A stretch of DNA of 64,000 nt from Bradyrhizobium sp. in8p8 (GCF_000426845.1 NZ_AUGD01000005.1:1-64000), one strand, 5' to 3'. Positions 25,100 through 34,856 are shown, counted from the first letter of the stretch. Numbers and translations are program-made. The notes: generated by a model not told the origin, from the letters alone.

Positions 25100-26413
25100 A
25101 TGGAAGAGGTCAAGCATGAGATCGTGATCGTCCGCCGGCGCAGCGCCTTCGCCGAGGAGGCACATCACGGCGGCGTCTGGAAGATCGCCTATGCGGACTT
25201 CATGACCGCGATGATGGCTTTCTTCCTGGTCATGTGGCTGCTCAATGCGCTCAACCAGGACCAGAAGCAGGTGGTCGCGAGCTATTTCAACCCGATCAAG
25301 CTCGCGGAGAACGCACCCGCCCCAAAGGGGCTCAAGGACCTCTCAAAGAAGGAGCCGTCATCGTTCGAAGGCCAGGATGGCAAGCGCCAGCCGGCCGGAC
25401 CGAATGAAGAACGCCGCGGCGACTCCCCAACTGCCGAGAAGCCGGCCTCCTACGAGGAAAAGGTTCTGTTCCGCGATCCCTATGCGACTCTTGCCGAAAT
25501 CGCCAGCAGCGCGAACCAGTCTTCGGGCCAGCGGCGTGCCGGCGCTCTGACATCTGCCGAAGAGGAGGGCCTCAAAGGTGGCGATGCCTACCGTGATCCC
25601 TTCGATCCCGGCTATTGGAGGCTGGCGCCGCAAGCGTCCAAGGATGCGGATCGCTTCATCGAGAGCGAGCCCAGGCCGAATGCTTCCGCGCGCGATGTCT
25701 CCGTAGCCGCTCAGAGTGAGCCGCCGGCGCATCGTGCCAAGGTGGACGAGACCGGCGGAAGCATGGCGCCAAACGCGGATATCCCGTCCGCGAGCCTGTC
25801 GCCTCTGCTGCCGCCGGGGCCTGCGCCGACGCAATCCTCACGGGAGGGCAGCGCTGCTCAAGCTGGCGTCCAGGCCAATACCGCCGCGCAGGCGCGATCC
25901 AACGACACCGCGAAAGAGTCCGAACCGCATGATGCAGCGCAAGCGCAGCAGCCGACCCTCAAGCACCTTCAGTCCGCAATCGCGGACGCGCTGTCGGATA
26001 TCAAGGCGGGCGCGGGGCCAGCGGCCGAGGTGCGTCAGGTTGAGGAGGGTCTGCTGATCAGCCTGACCGACGATGCGAGCTTCGGCATGTTCGCGGTCGG
26101 CTCGGCCGAGCCGCGGCCCGAACTGATCCGCGTGATCGACAAGATCGGCCCGCTGCTGACGAAGCGGCAGGGCATGGTCATCGTGCGCGGCCATACCGAC
26201 AATCGGCCGTATCGCTCGGAAACCTATGACAATTGGCGGCTGTCGACCGCTCGTGCGCAGATGGCCTATTACATGCTGGTTCGTTCCGGGGTGGACGCGC
26301 GGAGGATCGAGCATATCGAAGGTTATGCCGACCGGCGGCCGAAGCTTCCGAATGATCCGGCGGCTGCACAGAACCGGCGGATCGAAATCCTGATCCGGGA
26401 GAAGCGCCCTTGA
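25100..26413 (+). CDS. motB: flagellar motor stator protein MotB
   Basis: MotB anchors the stator to peptidoglycan and supplies the proton-binding aspartate. The 437-residue protein has one N-terminal membrane helix (IAYADFMTAMMAFFLVMWLLNAL) with the essential Asp at residue 33. A long low-complexity periplasmic linker of about 200 residues follows. The C-terminal OmpA-like domain has IVRGHTDNRPYRS, NWRLSTARAQMAYYMLV and the NRRIEIL end. The linker is longer than in enteric MotB, as in other rhizobia. motC overlaps its stop. Confidence 0.95.
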   Translation: MEEVKHEIVIVRRRSAFAEEAHHGGVWKIAYADFMTAMMAFFLVMWLLNALNQDQKQVVASYFNPIKLAENAPAPKGLKDLSKKEPSSFEGQDGKRQPAGPNEERRGDSPTAEKPASYEEKVLFRDPYATLAEIASSANQSSGQRRAGALTSAEEEGLKGGDAYRDPFDPGYWRLAPQASKDADRFIESEPRPNASARDVSVAAQSEPPAHRAKVDETGGSMAPNADIPSASLSPLLPPGPAPTQSSREGSAAQAGVQANTAAQARSNDTAKESEPHDAAQAQQPTLKHLQSAIADALSDIKAGAGPAAEVRQVEEGLLISLTDDASFGMFAVGSAEPRPELIRVIDKIGPLLTKRQGMVIVRGHTDNRPYRSETYDNWRLSTARAQMAYYMLVRSGVDARRIEHIEGYADRRPKLPNDPAAAQNRRIEILIREKRP

Positions 26414-27585
26414 TCAGGCTGCTGCGCCACGCCGCCCTGCTGCTGCTCTTTACGGCGGCGAATGCGTTTGCTCAATCTGTGCCCCGGCTCGATGAACCCT
26501 ATGAGCTCGTGCGCGCGCTACAGGCGGTACAGGACGGTATCTCCAACGGTGACACCGCCGCACATAACAGCCACATCGCGCTGATTCGGCAGATCGGCGA
26601 CAAATTTCTCGCTGCCGATCCCGGCGTATGGAGCAATCCGCAGAACGGACAGGCCGTCGTCATCTACCTGCTCAGCGGCGGAGCGCCGCAATTGGTTCGC
26701 AAGCTGCCGCGCGACAAGATGAAGGTCGACGAGCGGCTGCTCAATGGTGCGCTTGCCTATGTCGAGGGACGTCAGGAGGAAGCGCGGGAGCTGCTCAAGG
26801 ACATCAAGCCGAGAACGATTCCCTCGGGCCTCGGCGGACAGGTCGCGCTGGTCCAGGGCGCACTGTTCGCGCGTGCAGAGGCATCGTTCGCGATCGAGCG
26901 TCTGGACGAGGCGCGCCTGCTGTTGCCCGGCACGTTGGTCGAGGAGGCGGCGCTGCGGCGCGAGATCCTGTTGGTGGGGCAAGCGGAGGATTTCGAGAAG
27001 TTTGAGTTCCTGACGCTGGCTTACATCCGCCATTACCGCAACTCGATCTATGCAGGCGATTTCTGGCAGCGCTTCTCCACCGGGCTGACGCAATCGAACC
27101 TGGCGCTGGACGAGCGCCGATTTGCGCGGATCGCCGCGCTGCTGGAGCAGATCGATCGCGCAAGCCGCCTCACGCTGTATCTGGTGATCGCGCGCGCGGC
27201 CATGGTGCGTGGTCGGCTGCCCGTGACCCGGCTTGCCGGCGAGCGGGCCCTCACGCTCAGCGCCGACGCATCAGTGGAACGCGAGCGCGCCCATTTCTTC
27301 CGCGGCGCTTCGCGAGTGCTCACAGACGAATATGACGGCGGTCTCGCCGAGCTGAAGGCGCTCGACCGCGCGAAGCTGCCCGAGCGCGACGTTCCTCTCC
27401 TGAATGCCACGGTGCAGCTCGCGCTCGACGTGCGGAAGCCGTTCGCAAGCGGATCCGCCGCGGCGGCCGACAAACCTCCGGCAACGCCGGCGCGACTCGA
27501 TCTGGCCTCGTCGACCGGGATGCTCGCGCGCGCGCAGAAGCAGCTGGGCGAGCTCGAACTCCTCACCAGGGACCGCCGTCCATGA
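26410..27585 (+). CDS. motC: motility protein MotC
   Basis: MotC is a periplasmic motility protein of rhizobia, thought to act on MotB. The 391-residue precursor starts with TTG overlapping the motB stop and has a signal peptide (HAALLLLFTAANAFAQ). A helical-repeat body follows with EPYELVRALQAVQDGI, RKLPRDKMKVDERLLNGALAYVEG and YIRHYRNSIYAGDFW, a set I recognise as MotC. The neighbours motB, a fliK/motD-like gene and the distant motE match the rhizobial mot arrangement. Confidence 0.9.
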   Translation: MIRLLRHAALLLLFTAANAFAQSVPRLDEPYELVRALQAVQDGISNGDTAAHNSHIALIRQIGDKFLAADPGVWSNPQNGQAVVIYLLSGGAPQLVRKLPRDKMKVDERLLNGALAYVEGRQEEARELLKDIKPRTIPSGLGGQVALVQGALFARAEASFAIERLDEARLLLPGTLVEEAALRREILLVGQAEDFEKFEFLTLAYIRHYRNSIYAGDFWQRFSTGLTQSNLALDERRFARIAALLEQIDRASRLTLYLVIARAAMVRGRLPVTRLAGERALTLSADASVERERAHFFRGASRVLTDEYDGGLAELKALDRAKLPERDVPLLNATVQLALDVRKPFASGSAAAADKPPATPARLDLASSTGMLARAQKQLGELELLTRDRRP

Positions 27586-28928
27586 CCAAACTCAGTGGAA
27601 CCTCCGGACAGCTCTTCTCGGCGCTTGCCGAGAGCCTCAATGTGCGCGAGACGTCGCGTTCGGCAAAAGGCTCCGGGGTCAAGTCGCAGGCAAGTTCGTC
27701 GTTCAACGATCTGCTCCACACCGTCTCGAATCTCGCCAAACAAGCCCTGGGCGATGATGGCGGCGATACCACCGCGAGCGCCGGAGCGCTGCGCACGCAT
27801 CTGGCCCATCCGGCCGAGCAGGCGAAGAAGGCTACGGCGCTGCACGAACGCATCGCAGCGTCCGAGCGGCCAGAGTCTCCAGAGGATTCCTCCGAGAAGA
27901 AGGCCGACGGGTCGTCCGAGAGGCCACTTCCGGTGGATCATGCCACCGGGACAGATATCCAGGGTCAGTCGAGCACCGTTGCGGTGCTCGGGCAGGAGGT
28001 CGCCGCCGCGCCCGCTGTGAAAACGCAGATGGCGTTGCGGTCCACCGACAAGGATGCCCCCGCGCGCGACGAGCGCTCCGGGGCGGCTAAGCGCGACCCG
28101 CTCACCACGGGTGCGGCGAAGACGGCGCCGTCCGATAGCACTCCGCCCAGCACCGCAGCAACCGCCGCGCGCTCGCAGGCTGCCGTCTCGCAAACGATGG
28201 CGCCGCAGCCCGCGTCGACACAAGGTGGGGAGTCTTCGAGCACAATGCCGGCTTCACCCGGCTTCGAGGCGGTTACGGCAAACGTTGAGCGGGCCGCCAA
28301 AACCTCGGCGCGCGCCGCGCTCCCTGAGACGACCAAGCTCACCGTGGTCCAGCAGGAGACCCATCTGCCTCCGGCCCAGTTCAACGCTCCGCAACAGGTC
28401 GCCAATGCGGCCGTCACCGAGCTGAAAGAGTCCTCGGGACCGACCATGGCCGCGGCGCCTGATCTCGCAGCATCCCAGACCAATGCGCCGGATCAGCCGC
28501 TCAAGATACTGACCGTCAATCTCGAGCCACCCGCGCTCGGCAATGTCACCTTGCGCCTGCGCCTCGTCGGCACTGAAGTGTCCGTCCAGCTTGCGGCCGA
28601 GCGCAAGGACACGAGCCAGCTGCTCGACCGGCAACGCGATCAGATCCGCGACCTCATGCAGTCGGCGGGCTATGTCGCTGATGTTGCGCCGGTCCAGCAC
28701 GGCTCGCTGGACGCCTTCCAAAGCGGCTCCGGCCAGTCGCAGCCGCAGCTCGCGGGTCAGCATCAATCGTCACCGCAGTCGCAAGGCACGTTTGGCGGCA
28801 CCGGAACGTCGTCGGGGCAATCGGACGGCGGCGCCAAGCAGGCTCGCCAGGAGCGCCAGTTCAGTCAGGAGACGCGTCATGATCAGGACGTGGCGCCGCA
28901 TCTTCGTCGCGGCCCTGTTTATCTCTAA
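27582..28928 (+). CDS. fliK: FliK/MotD-like hook-length control protein
   Basis: This 448-residue protein is mostly Ala/Ser/Thr/Gln-rich and disordered. The exception is a C-terminal domain around LKILTVNLEPPALGNVTLRLRLVGTEVSVQLAAERKD, the conserved FliK core that contacts FlhB. A Gln/Gly-rich tail follows. In rhizobia the gene in this place was first named motD and later recognised as fliK. It should measure hook length and trigger the FlhB switch. Its end overlaps the next gene by 50 bases in another frame. Confidence 0.85.
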   Translation: MTKLSGTSGQLFSALAESLNVRETSRSAKGSGVKSQASSSFNDLLHTVSNLAKQALGDDGGDTTASAGALRTHLAHPAEQAKKATALHERIAASERPESPEDSSEKKADGSSERPLPVDHATGTDIQGQSSTVAVLGQEVAAAPAVKTQMALRSTDKDAPARDERSGAAKRDPLTTGAAKTAPSDSTPPSTAATAARSQAAVSQTMAPQPASTQGGESSSTMPASPGFEAVTANVERAAKTSARAALPETTKLTVVQQETHLPPAQFNAPQQVANAAVTELKESSGPTMAAAPDLAASQTNAPDQPLKILTVNLEPPALGNVTLRLRLVGTEVSVQLAAERKDTSQLLDRQRDQIRDLMQSAGYVADVAPVQHGSLDAFQSGSGQSQPQLAGQHQSSPQSQGTFGGTGTSSGQSDGGAKQARQERQFSQETRHDQDVAPHLRRGPVYL

Positions 28929-29460
28929 TGCAGGCGCCGCCCAGGCGGCCGCCGAAACTGCGCGCCCCTGCGAGCGCGAGATGGCACGCGCGGCGCGTCA
29001 GCACGGCATTCCGCTCGGCATTCTCTATGCGGTCGGCCTGACCGAGACCGGCCGGCGCGGCGCACTCCATCCTTACGCTCTCGGTGCCGCCGGCCAGACG
29101 GTGTTCGCCAAGGACGTGGATGACGCAATCGCGAATTTCGACGCGATGCGCAGCAAAGGCATCAAGCTGATCGATCTCGGCTGTATGCAAATCAACCACT
29201 ATTATCACGGCGACAAGTTCGCTTCGGTTCGGGCCATGTTCGATCCCGCGAGGAACGTCGAGTACGCCGCGCGCTTCCTCAAGGAGCTGAAGCAGCGCGA
29301 AGGCAGCTGGACCATGGCCGTCGCCCGCTACAATGCAGGCCCCAACAACCAGCCGGCCCAGAAGCGCTACGTCTGTCACATCGTCGCTCATCTCGTCTCG
29401 AGCGGCTTCGGTGCGTGGACCGACAAGGCGCGCTCGTTATGTCAGCCGAGAACGACCTGA
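28879..29460 (+). CDS. flagellar-locus lytic transglycosylase (SLT domain)
   Basis: This 193-residue precursor has a signal peptide (IFVAALFISNAGAAQAA) and an SLT/lysozyme-like domain. The catalytic Glu is in VGLTETGRRG (Glu56), followed by LGCMQINHYYHG and AVARYNAGP, the standard transglycosylase motifs. It should cut peptidoglycan in the periplasm to let the rod through. AGGAGA precedes the ATG. It lies between fliK and flgE, comparable to SltF in Rhodobacter. The rod-binding protein at 38188 lacks a hydrolase domain, so this enzyme probably supplies that activity. Confidence 0.9.
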   Translation: MIRTWRRIFVAALFISNAGAAQAAAETARPCEREMARAARQHGIPLGILYAVGLTETGRRGALHPYALGAAGQTVFAKDVDDAIANFDAMRSKGIKLIDLGCMQINHYYHGDKFASVRAMFDPARNVEYAARFLKELKQREGSWTMAVARYNAGPNNQPAQKRYVCHIVAHLVSSGFGAWTDKARSLCQPRTT

Positions 29461-29550
29461 CAACAGGAAGTTGTGCATCGCGCCCAATCATCAGCCCCGC
29501 GCAAGCAAGACGCCCCATTGTAGCCGCAACCTACCAAAGGAGCCCAATTC

Positions 29551-30783
29551 ATGAGCCTGTATGGCGTTATGCGCACCGGCGTTTCCGGAATGAGCGCGCA
29601 GTCCAACAAGCTGTCGACGGTCTCGGATAACATCGCCAACGTCAACACAACCGGCTACAAGCGGGCCTCCACGGAGTTCTCCTCGCTAATCCTGAAGAGC
29701 GGCTCGGGCAATTACGATTCTGGCGCCGTCGAGACCACGATCCGCTACGCCATCTCGGATCCCGGACATACGCAGTTCACCACGTCGAGCACGGACCTCG
29801 CCGTCCAGGGCAACGGCTTCTTCGTGGTGTCGAACGCCAACAACACGCAGCAGTTTCTAACGCGCGCCGGCTCCTTCGTGCCGGACAGTCAGGGCAATCT
29901 GGTCAATGCGGCGGGCTACTATCTTCTTGGGCAGCCTGGCCTGGTGACCAACTTCTCGCAGAACAGCCTGGCCGGCATGCAAATCGTCAACATTGCCCAG
30001 ATTCCGCAAGTGCCTGTGCCGTCAACGACGGCAACGCTCACGACCGGCAATCTGGATCCGGAAGCAGCCATCATCGCAGGTCCGCCCAGCCCGGCATCGT
30101 ATTCATCGAAAAGCTCGATCGTGGCCTACAACAATATCGGCCAGGCCGTTACGCTTGACGTTTATATGTCCCACACCGCGACCGCTGCCGGCTCGGATAC
30201 CTGGCAGATAGAGGTCTATGACTCCGCGACGGGCACCTCGCTGGGGGCCGCCACCACTTTCACCTTCGACACCACGGCGGCCGGCAGGGGCGCGCTGGCC
30301 GCGGCAAGCCCGACCGGTCTCACAGTGACTGTCCCCGGCGGTGCGGCACTGACCATGGACCTGTCGAACATGACGCAGGTCGGGACCGACTTCAGCTTCA
30401 AGGCCACCGTCAATGGCAGCGTTCCCGCGGCCATCGATAAGGTCGACGTCGACGATGCGGGCCACGTGACGGCGATCCTCAAGAATGGGCAGCAACTGAC
30501 GCTCTACACGATCATGCTCGCCGACGTCGCGAGCCCCGACAATCTGACGCCCGAGCCGGGCAACGTCTATTCGACCAACCTCAATTCCGGCAACGCGCAG
30601 GCCGGAAATGCCGGCACCGGCGGACTCGGCACGATCCAGTCCGGTGCCTTGGAGGCCTCCAACGTCGACCTCGCGGACGAGCTCACTGGGATGATCGAGG
30701 CCCAACGCGGCTTCACCGCGAACTCGAAATCGTTCCAGACCGGCGCCGATCTGCTGGATGTCGTCGTCAACCTGAAGCGCTGA
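29551..30783 (+). CDS. flgE: flagellar hook protein FlgE
   Basis: FlgE polymerises into the hook. The 410-residue protein has the N-terminal signature SNKLSTVSDNIANVNTTGYKR and the ASTEFSSLI segment. A VQGNGFFVVS strand, YTRAG-like FLTRAGSF and a large variable middle follow. The C-terminal helix reads LADELTGMIEAQRGFTANSKSFQTGADLL. A strong Shine-Dalgarno (AAAGGAG) lies 10 bases before the ATG. The 90-base gap upstream may contain a promoter. Confidence 0.96.
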   Translation: MSLYGVMRTGVSGMSAQSNKLSTVSDNIANVNTTGYKRASTEFSSLILKSGSGNYDSGAVETTIRYAISDPGHTQFTTSSTDLAVQGNGFFVVSNANNTQQFLTRAGSFVPDSQGNLVNAAGYYLLGQPGLVTNFSQNSLAGMQIVNIAQIPQVPVPSTTATLTTGNLDPEAAIIAGPPSPASYSSKSSIVAYNNIGQAVTLDVYMSHTATAAGSDTWQIEVYDSATGTSLGAATTFTFDTTAAGRGALAAASPTGLTVTVPGGAALTMDLSNMTQVGTDFSFKATVNGSVPAAIDKVDVDDAGHVTAILKNGQQLTLYTIMLADVASPDNLTPEPGNVYSTNLNSGNAQAGNAGTGGLGTIQSGALEASNVDLADELTGMIEAQRGFTANSKSFQTGADLLDVVVNLKR

Positions 30784-30815
30784 ATTCTTCAACGCTCGTT
30801 TCGGGCAAGAGCACC

Positions 30816-32291
30816 ATGTCCCTTACCGCCGCTCTCAACTCGGCCCGCTCCTCGCTCATGGCGTCGAGCATCCAGTCGTCGGTCATCTCGCGCAACATCG
30901 CCGGTGCCAGCGCCACCGGCTACTCGCGCAAGCTGACCGAGCTGGACAATCTTCCCGGCGCCGGCGTCTATGTCGCGGCGATCCAGCGCGCCGCCAGCTC
31001 CGGGCTCTACGACAACGTCCTGGTCGCGACCTCGTCGTCGGCCAAGCAAAGCGCGATCTATGATGGCCTCCAGAGAATCGCCGCCGCGACTGTGGACGAT
31101 CCAGAGCTCGAGCAATCGCCGACCGCACAGCTCAATGCGCTGAAGCAGGCGCTCCAGAAGTATGCCAACGCCCCCGACAACACCACGCTGGCGCAGGCGG
31201 CCGTCGCATCGGCCAAGGACATGGCGAGCGCTCTCAACCAGGCGACCAAGACCGTGCAGTCGGTCCGCGAGAGCGCTGATGCCGACATGAGGACGTCCGT
31301 TCAGAACATCAACCAGCTGCTCTCCCAGTTCGATGCCGTGAACACTGCGATCGTGAAGGGCACGATCTCCGGCGACGACATCACCGACTACCTCGACCAG
31401 CGCGACAACATCGTCTCGCAGCTGTCGCAGGAGGTCGGCGTCACCATGTCGATCCGGCCCAATGGCGACGCTGCGCTCTATGCGGATAGCGGCGTCGTTC
31501 TGTTCGACAAGACGGCGCGGACGGTCAGCTTTGCGCCGACGAATGCCTACACCGCCGCGACCACGGGCAATGCCGTCTACATCGACGGCGTCCCCGTGAC
31601 CGGCGCCAATTCGGTGATGCCACTGAAGTCGGGCAAGCTCGCGGGTCTCGCTCAGCTCCGCGACCAGGACGCCGTCACCTACCAGAGTCAGCTCGACGAA
31701 ATCGCGCGCGGCCTGATCAATACGTTCAGAGAAAGCGATCAAACGGCCGCAGCGCTGCCCGACGTTCCCGGTCTCTTCACCTATCCCGGTGCGCCGGCGA
31801 TGCCCGCGAGCGCCACCGTCTCGGTAGGACTCGCCGGTACGATTTCGGTTGCAGCCTCCGTCGATCCGGCCTTGGGTGGCAACCCGAACCTGCTGCGCGA
31901 CGGCGCCATCAGCGGCAATCCTGCCTACCAATACAACACCGCCGGCGACGGTGGCTATTCGGCCCGGCTGCAGCAGCTCATCGGCGACATGGATGCGTCG
32001 CAGCCGTTCGATGCGACCACGCAAGGCAAGCCGAGCGGCAGCCTGATCGACTTTGCATCGTCGTCGGCGAGCTGGATCGAAAACCAGCGCAAGACCGCCA
32101 ACGACAACTCCGAGTACCAGAGCACATTGCTCAACCGCAGCATCACCGCATTGTCGAACGTCAACGGCGTCAACATGGACGACGAGATGGCGTTGATGCT
32201 CCAGGTCGAGCGCACTTATTCGGCGTCGTCAAAGATCATCTCGACCGTAGATGAGATGCTGCAAAGCCTGCTGGCTGCCGTGGGGAATTGA
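30816..32291 (+). CDS. flgK: hook-filament junction protein FlgK (HAP1)
   Basis: FlgK caps the hook and joins it to the filament. The 491-residue protein has the HAP1-type N-terminus (SVISRNIAGASATGYSRK) and a long helical D1 (DDITDYLDQRDNIVSQLSQEVGV). The C-terminal helix contains NVDDEM-like NMDDEMALMLQVERTYSASSKIISTVDEMLQSLL. The order flgE-flgK-flgL is conserved. The stop lies three bases before flgL. Confidence 0.94.
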   Translation: MSLTAALNSARSSLMASSIQSSVISRNIAGASATGYSRKLTELDNLPGAGVYVAAIQRAASSGLYDNVLVATSSSAKQSAIYDGLQRIAAATVDDPELEQSPTAQLNALKQALQKYANAPDNTTLAQAAVASAKDMASALNQATKTVQSVRESADADMRTSVQNINQLLSQFDAVNTAIVKGTISGDDITDYLDQRDNIVSQLSQEVGVTMSIRPNGDAALYADSGVVLFDKTARTVSFAPTNAYTAATTGNAVYIDGVPVTGANSVMPLKSGKLAGLAQLRDQDAVTYQSQLDEIARGLINTFRESDQTAAALPDVPGLFTYPGAPAMPASATVSVGLAGTISVAASVDPALGGNPNLLRDGAISGNPAYQYNTAGDGGYSARLQQLIGDMDASQPFDATTQGKPSGSLIDFASSSASWIENQRKTANDNSEYQSTLLNRSITALSNVNGVNMDDEMALMLQVERTYSASSKIISTVDEMLQSLLAAVGN

Positions 32292-32294
32292 GTC

Positions 32295-33341
32295 ATGATG
32301 AGCGCGAACTACGTTTCCACCCTGATGTTGTCCTCGTCGTTGAGGTATTCGATCACAGGCAATCAGGCGGCACTCAGCAGGGCCTCGATGGAGGCGACCA
32401 CCGGGCGCTTCTACGACGTCGGCCTCGAGCTCGGTGCGACGACGGGGAGCGACCTCACGCTGCGGGCGGACTGGAGCTTCGCCGATCAGCTCGTCGATAC
32501 CAACGGGCTGGTCGCGGGGCGCTTGGACGTGACGCAGAACCGGATCACCCAGCTCAGCGAGACCGCCACGGACTTCCTCAAGGATTTGATCGCGGCACGC
32601 AGTACCGACGGCGGCGGCCGGGTCATCCTGCCGCCTGCAGCCTCCAATCTCCAGGATCTGATCGGTGCGCTGAACGTCTCATATAACGGCTCGTATCTGT
32701 TCTCCGGCATCAACACGCAGAACGCGCCCATCACGCCCTACACCGCGGGCTCGGCCAGCAAGAACCAGGTCGACGCCGACTTTCTCGCGGCCTTCGGCTT
32801 CTCGCAATCCTCGCCCGGCGTGGGTACCATTACCCCCGCCCAGATGCAGACCTTCCTCGACACGACCTTCGATGCCGAGTTCGCGAGCCCCGCCTGGAAT
32901 ACCAACTGGTCATCGGCCACCGACCAGACCATGCAAAGCCGCATCTCCACGACGGAGATCACCGATACCTCGGTCAGCGCCAATCAGATCGGCTTTCGCA
33001 GGCTCGCCGAGGCGTACACGATGATGGCCGACCTGGGGAACGTAAGCCTGAGCCAGGAGACATTTCAGGTCGTCGTGGACAAGGCGATCGGCCTCGTCGG
33101 TAACGCCATCAACGATCTTGCTGCGCTCGGAGGTGCCGTCGGCACGGTGCAGCAGCGGATCACCACCGCAACCGCCAAGCTGAAGACGCAGCAGGACATT
33201 CTGAACAATCAGATCGTCGGAATGGAGAAGGTGGACCCGACCGAGGCTTCGGTCCGGGTCAACACGCTGCAGACCCAGATCCAGACGGCACTGGCGCTCA
33301 CCTCGCAGCTCCAGAAGATCAGTCTCATCAATTATCTCTGA
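32295..33341 (+). CDS. flgL: hook-filament junction protein FlgL (HAP3)
   Basis: This 348-residue flagellin-like protein has an N-terminal helix with ITGNQAALSRASMEATTGRFYDVGLELG. The middle contains NGSYLFSGINTQNAP, and the C-terminal helix is typical of rhizobial FlgL (LKTQQDILNNQIVGMEKVDPTEASVRVNTLQTQIQTAL). In alphaproteobacteria this gene is often labelled flagellin; its place directly after flgK and its length make FlgL the better call. flaF and flbT follow. Confidence 0.92.
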   Translation: MMSANYVSTLMLSSSLRYSITGNQAALSRASMEATTGRFYDVGLELGATTGSDLTLRADWSFADQLVDTNGLVAGRLDVTQNRITQLSETATDFLKDLIAARSTDGGGRVILPPAASNLQDLIGALNVSYNGSYLFSGINTQNAPITPYTAGSASKNQVDADFLAAFGFSQSSPGVGTITPAQMQTFLDTTFDAEFASPAWNTNWSSATDQTMQSRISTTEITDTSVSANQIGFRRLAEAYTMMADLGNVSLSQETFQVVVDKAIGLVGNAINDLAALGGAVGTVQQRITTATAKLKTQQDILNNQIVGMEKVDPTEASVRVNTLQTQIQTALALTSQLQKISLINYL

Positions 33342-33409
33342 GCCAAGGCGGCCCTGTCAGGCTCGTAACCTTTGTCTAGTTGTTCGGTCTCTTGCGCAGA
33401 GTGGTCCCG

Positions 33410-33754
33410 ATGACGTTTGAAGCCTATGAAGCAGTCGTTGACGACAGTGCCTATGAGGCGCGCAGCCGCGAGCGGCAGGCACTCAGCCTCGGCATCGGCC
33501 GGCTCGAGCGGATCCAGAAGGATCGCTTCAGTGTCGAGGATCTGGTCGAAAGCCTGCTCTATGTGCGGCGACTGTGGACGATCTTCATCGAGGATCTGGC
33601 GCACCCGGAGAACGCACTTCCCGAAAAGCTGCGTGCCGACATCATCTCGATCGGCCTGTGGGTCGTCAAGGAAGCCGATCGGCTCCGCGAACAACGGTCG
33701 AACGACGTGGAGCAGCTCATCGAAATCAACCGCCTGATCCGAGACGCGCTCTAA
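33410..33754 (+). CDS. flaF: flagellin synthesis regulator FlaF
   Basis: FlaF is an alphaproteobacterial factor that promotes flagellin synthesis or secretion and in Caulobacter works in opposition to FlbT. The 114-residue helical protein contains YEARSRERQALSLGIGRLER and a C-terminal REQRSNDVEQLIEINRLIRDAL, typical of FlaF. The ATG at 33410 gives the usual length. The stop TAA overlaps the flbT ATG by one base, so expression of the two antagonists is probably tied together. Confidence 0.93.
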   Translation: MTFEAYEAVVDDSAYEARSRERQALSLGIGRLERIQKDRFSVEDLVESLLYVRRLWTIFIEDLAHPENALPEKLRADIISIGLWVVKEADRLREQRSNDVEQLIEINRLIRDAL

Positions 33755-34164
33755 TGAAGATCTCCTTGCGCGCCGGCGAACGAATCTACGTCAACGGCGC
33801 GGTGCTCCGCGTGGACCGCAAGGTCTCGGTCGAGCTCGTCAACGACGTGATGTTCCTGCTCGAAGGGCAGGTCATGCAGGCTTCCGACGCCACCACGGCA
33901 CTGCGGCAGCTCTATTTCATCGTCCAGCTCATGCTGATGAACCCGACTGACGTCCGGGACGCGGCTACGCTCTACGCTCAGCATCTCGCCGCCCTGTTTG
34001 CCGTGTGCGAGAACCGCGAGATGCTGGATGGACTAGGCGCAGTCGATGAGCTGGTTACGGCCACCCGCTACTTCGAGGCGCTCAAGCGGATTCGCGCCCT
34101 GTTTCCGGTGGAGCAGGCCATCCTGGCCGGCTCTGCCACCGTTTCCCCATTCGAGGCTGCCTGA
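33754..34164 (+). CDS. flbT: flagellin mRNA regulator FlbT
   Basis: FlbT is a small RNA-associated regulator; in Caulobacter it acts on the 5' leader of flagellin mRNA and lowers its stability, while in Brucella it is an activator. This 136-residue protein has the family start (KISLRAGERIYVNGAVLRVDRKVSVELVNDVMFLLEGQVM) and ends with the helical YFEALKRIRALFPVEQAIL. The two structured flagellin leaders in this same locus are its obvious targets. The start overlaps flaF by one base. Confidence 0.95.
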   Translation: MKISLRAGERIYVNGAVLRVDRKVSVELVNDVMFLLEGQVMQASDATTALRQLYFIVQLMLMNPTDVRDAATLYAQHLAALFAVCENREMLDGLGAVDELVTATRYFEALKRIRALFPVEQAILAGSATVSPFEAA

Positions 34165-34179
34165 CAGCGGAGAGGCCAG

Positions 34180-34593
34180 ATGAACGTCACCAGCGCGACC
34201 GAGAAGTCGTCCAGTTCGAACGGCACGACGTCGGCGACGTCGAGCAACAGCGTGGACTACAATACGTTTCTTCAGCTGCTCATTGCACAGATGAAGAATC
34301 AGGATCCGACCAACCCGATGGATACCGCGCAGTATATGAGCCAGTTCGCCCAGCTCTCGACGGTGGAGCAGGCAATGCAGACGAATGCAAAGCTGGACGC
34401 ACTGCTGTCGTCGCAATCCTTGTCGCAAGCCAACGGGCTGATCGGGAAGACGGTCAGCTTCACGGACTCGACCGGTGCGAGTTTCAGCGGCAAAGTCGTT
34501 TCCGTCTCGATCAACAGCGACGGCTCCATCGCAACTCTCGCCGATGGCACGAAGGTTGCGGTCGGCCCCGGGCTCACGATCAGCCAGTCATGA
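34180..34593 (+). CDS. flgD: flagellar hook cap assembly protein FlgD, short form
   Basis: FlgD scaffolds hook polymerisation. The 137-residue protein has the conserved N-terminal block YNTFLQLLIAQMKNQDPTNPMDTAQYMSQFAQLSTVEQ. A short beta region follows (LIGKTVSFTDSTGASFSGKVVSVSI), but most of the Tudor/FnIII C-terminal half of enteric FlgD is missing. Short forms are normal in rhizobia. GGAGAGG precedes the ATG, and the stop overlaps fliQ by four bases. Confidence 0.93.
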   Translation: MNVTSATEKSSSSNGTTSATSSNSVDYNTFLQLLIAQMKNQDPTNPMDTAQYMSQFAQLSTVEQAMQTNAKLDALLSSQSLSQANGLIGKTVSFTDSTGASFSGKVVSVSINSDGSIATLADGTKVAVGPGLTISQS

Positions 34594-34856
34594 ACGAGCG
34601 GGACGCCCTCGACATCGTCCAGGCGGCGATCTGGACCATCATCGTCGCCTCCGGACCCGCGGTCGGCGCCGCGATGCTGGTCGGCACCGTCATCGCGCTG
34701 ATCCAGGCCCTGACCCAGATCCAGGAGGTGACGCTGACCTTCGTTCCGAAGATCATCGTCATCCTCCTGGTCGTCGCCATCTCCGGCTCCTTCATCGGCG
34801 CGCATCTGTCGACCTTCACCGAGCTGGTCTATTCGCGGATCGAGCGCGGCTTCTGA
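34590..34856 (+). CDS. fliQ: flagellar export gate protein FliQ
   Basis: FliQ is an 88-residue export-gate subunit with two hydrophobic hairpin helices (IVQAAIWTIIVASGPAVGAAMLVGTVIALIQALTQIQEVTLTFVPKIIVILLVV). It contains the family's ALTQIQEVTLTFVPK motif. The length is standard. Its start overlaps flgD, and it precedes flhA by 77 bases. fliR follows flhA, so the gate genes are clustered here except fliP, and no fliO is found. Confidence 0.96.
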   Translation: MNERDALDIVQAAIWTIIVASGPAVGAAMLVGTVIALIQALTQIQEVTLTFVPKIIVILLVVAISGSFIGAHLSTFTELVYSRIERGF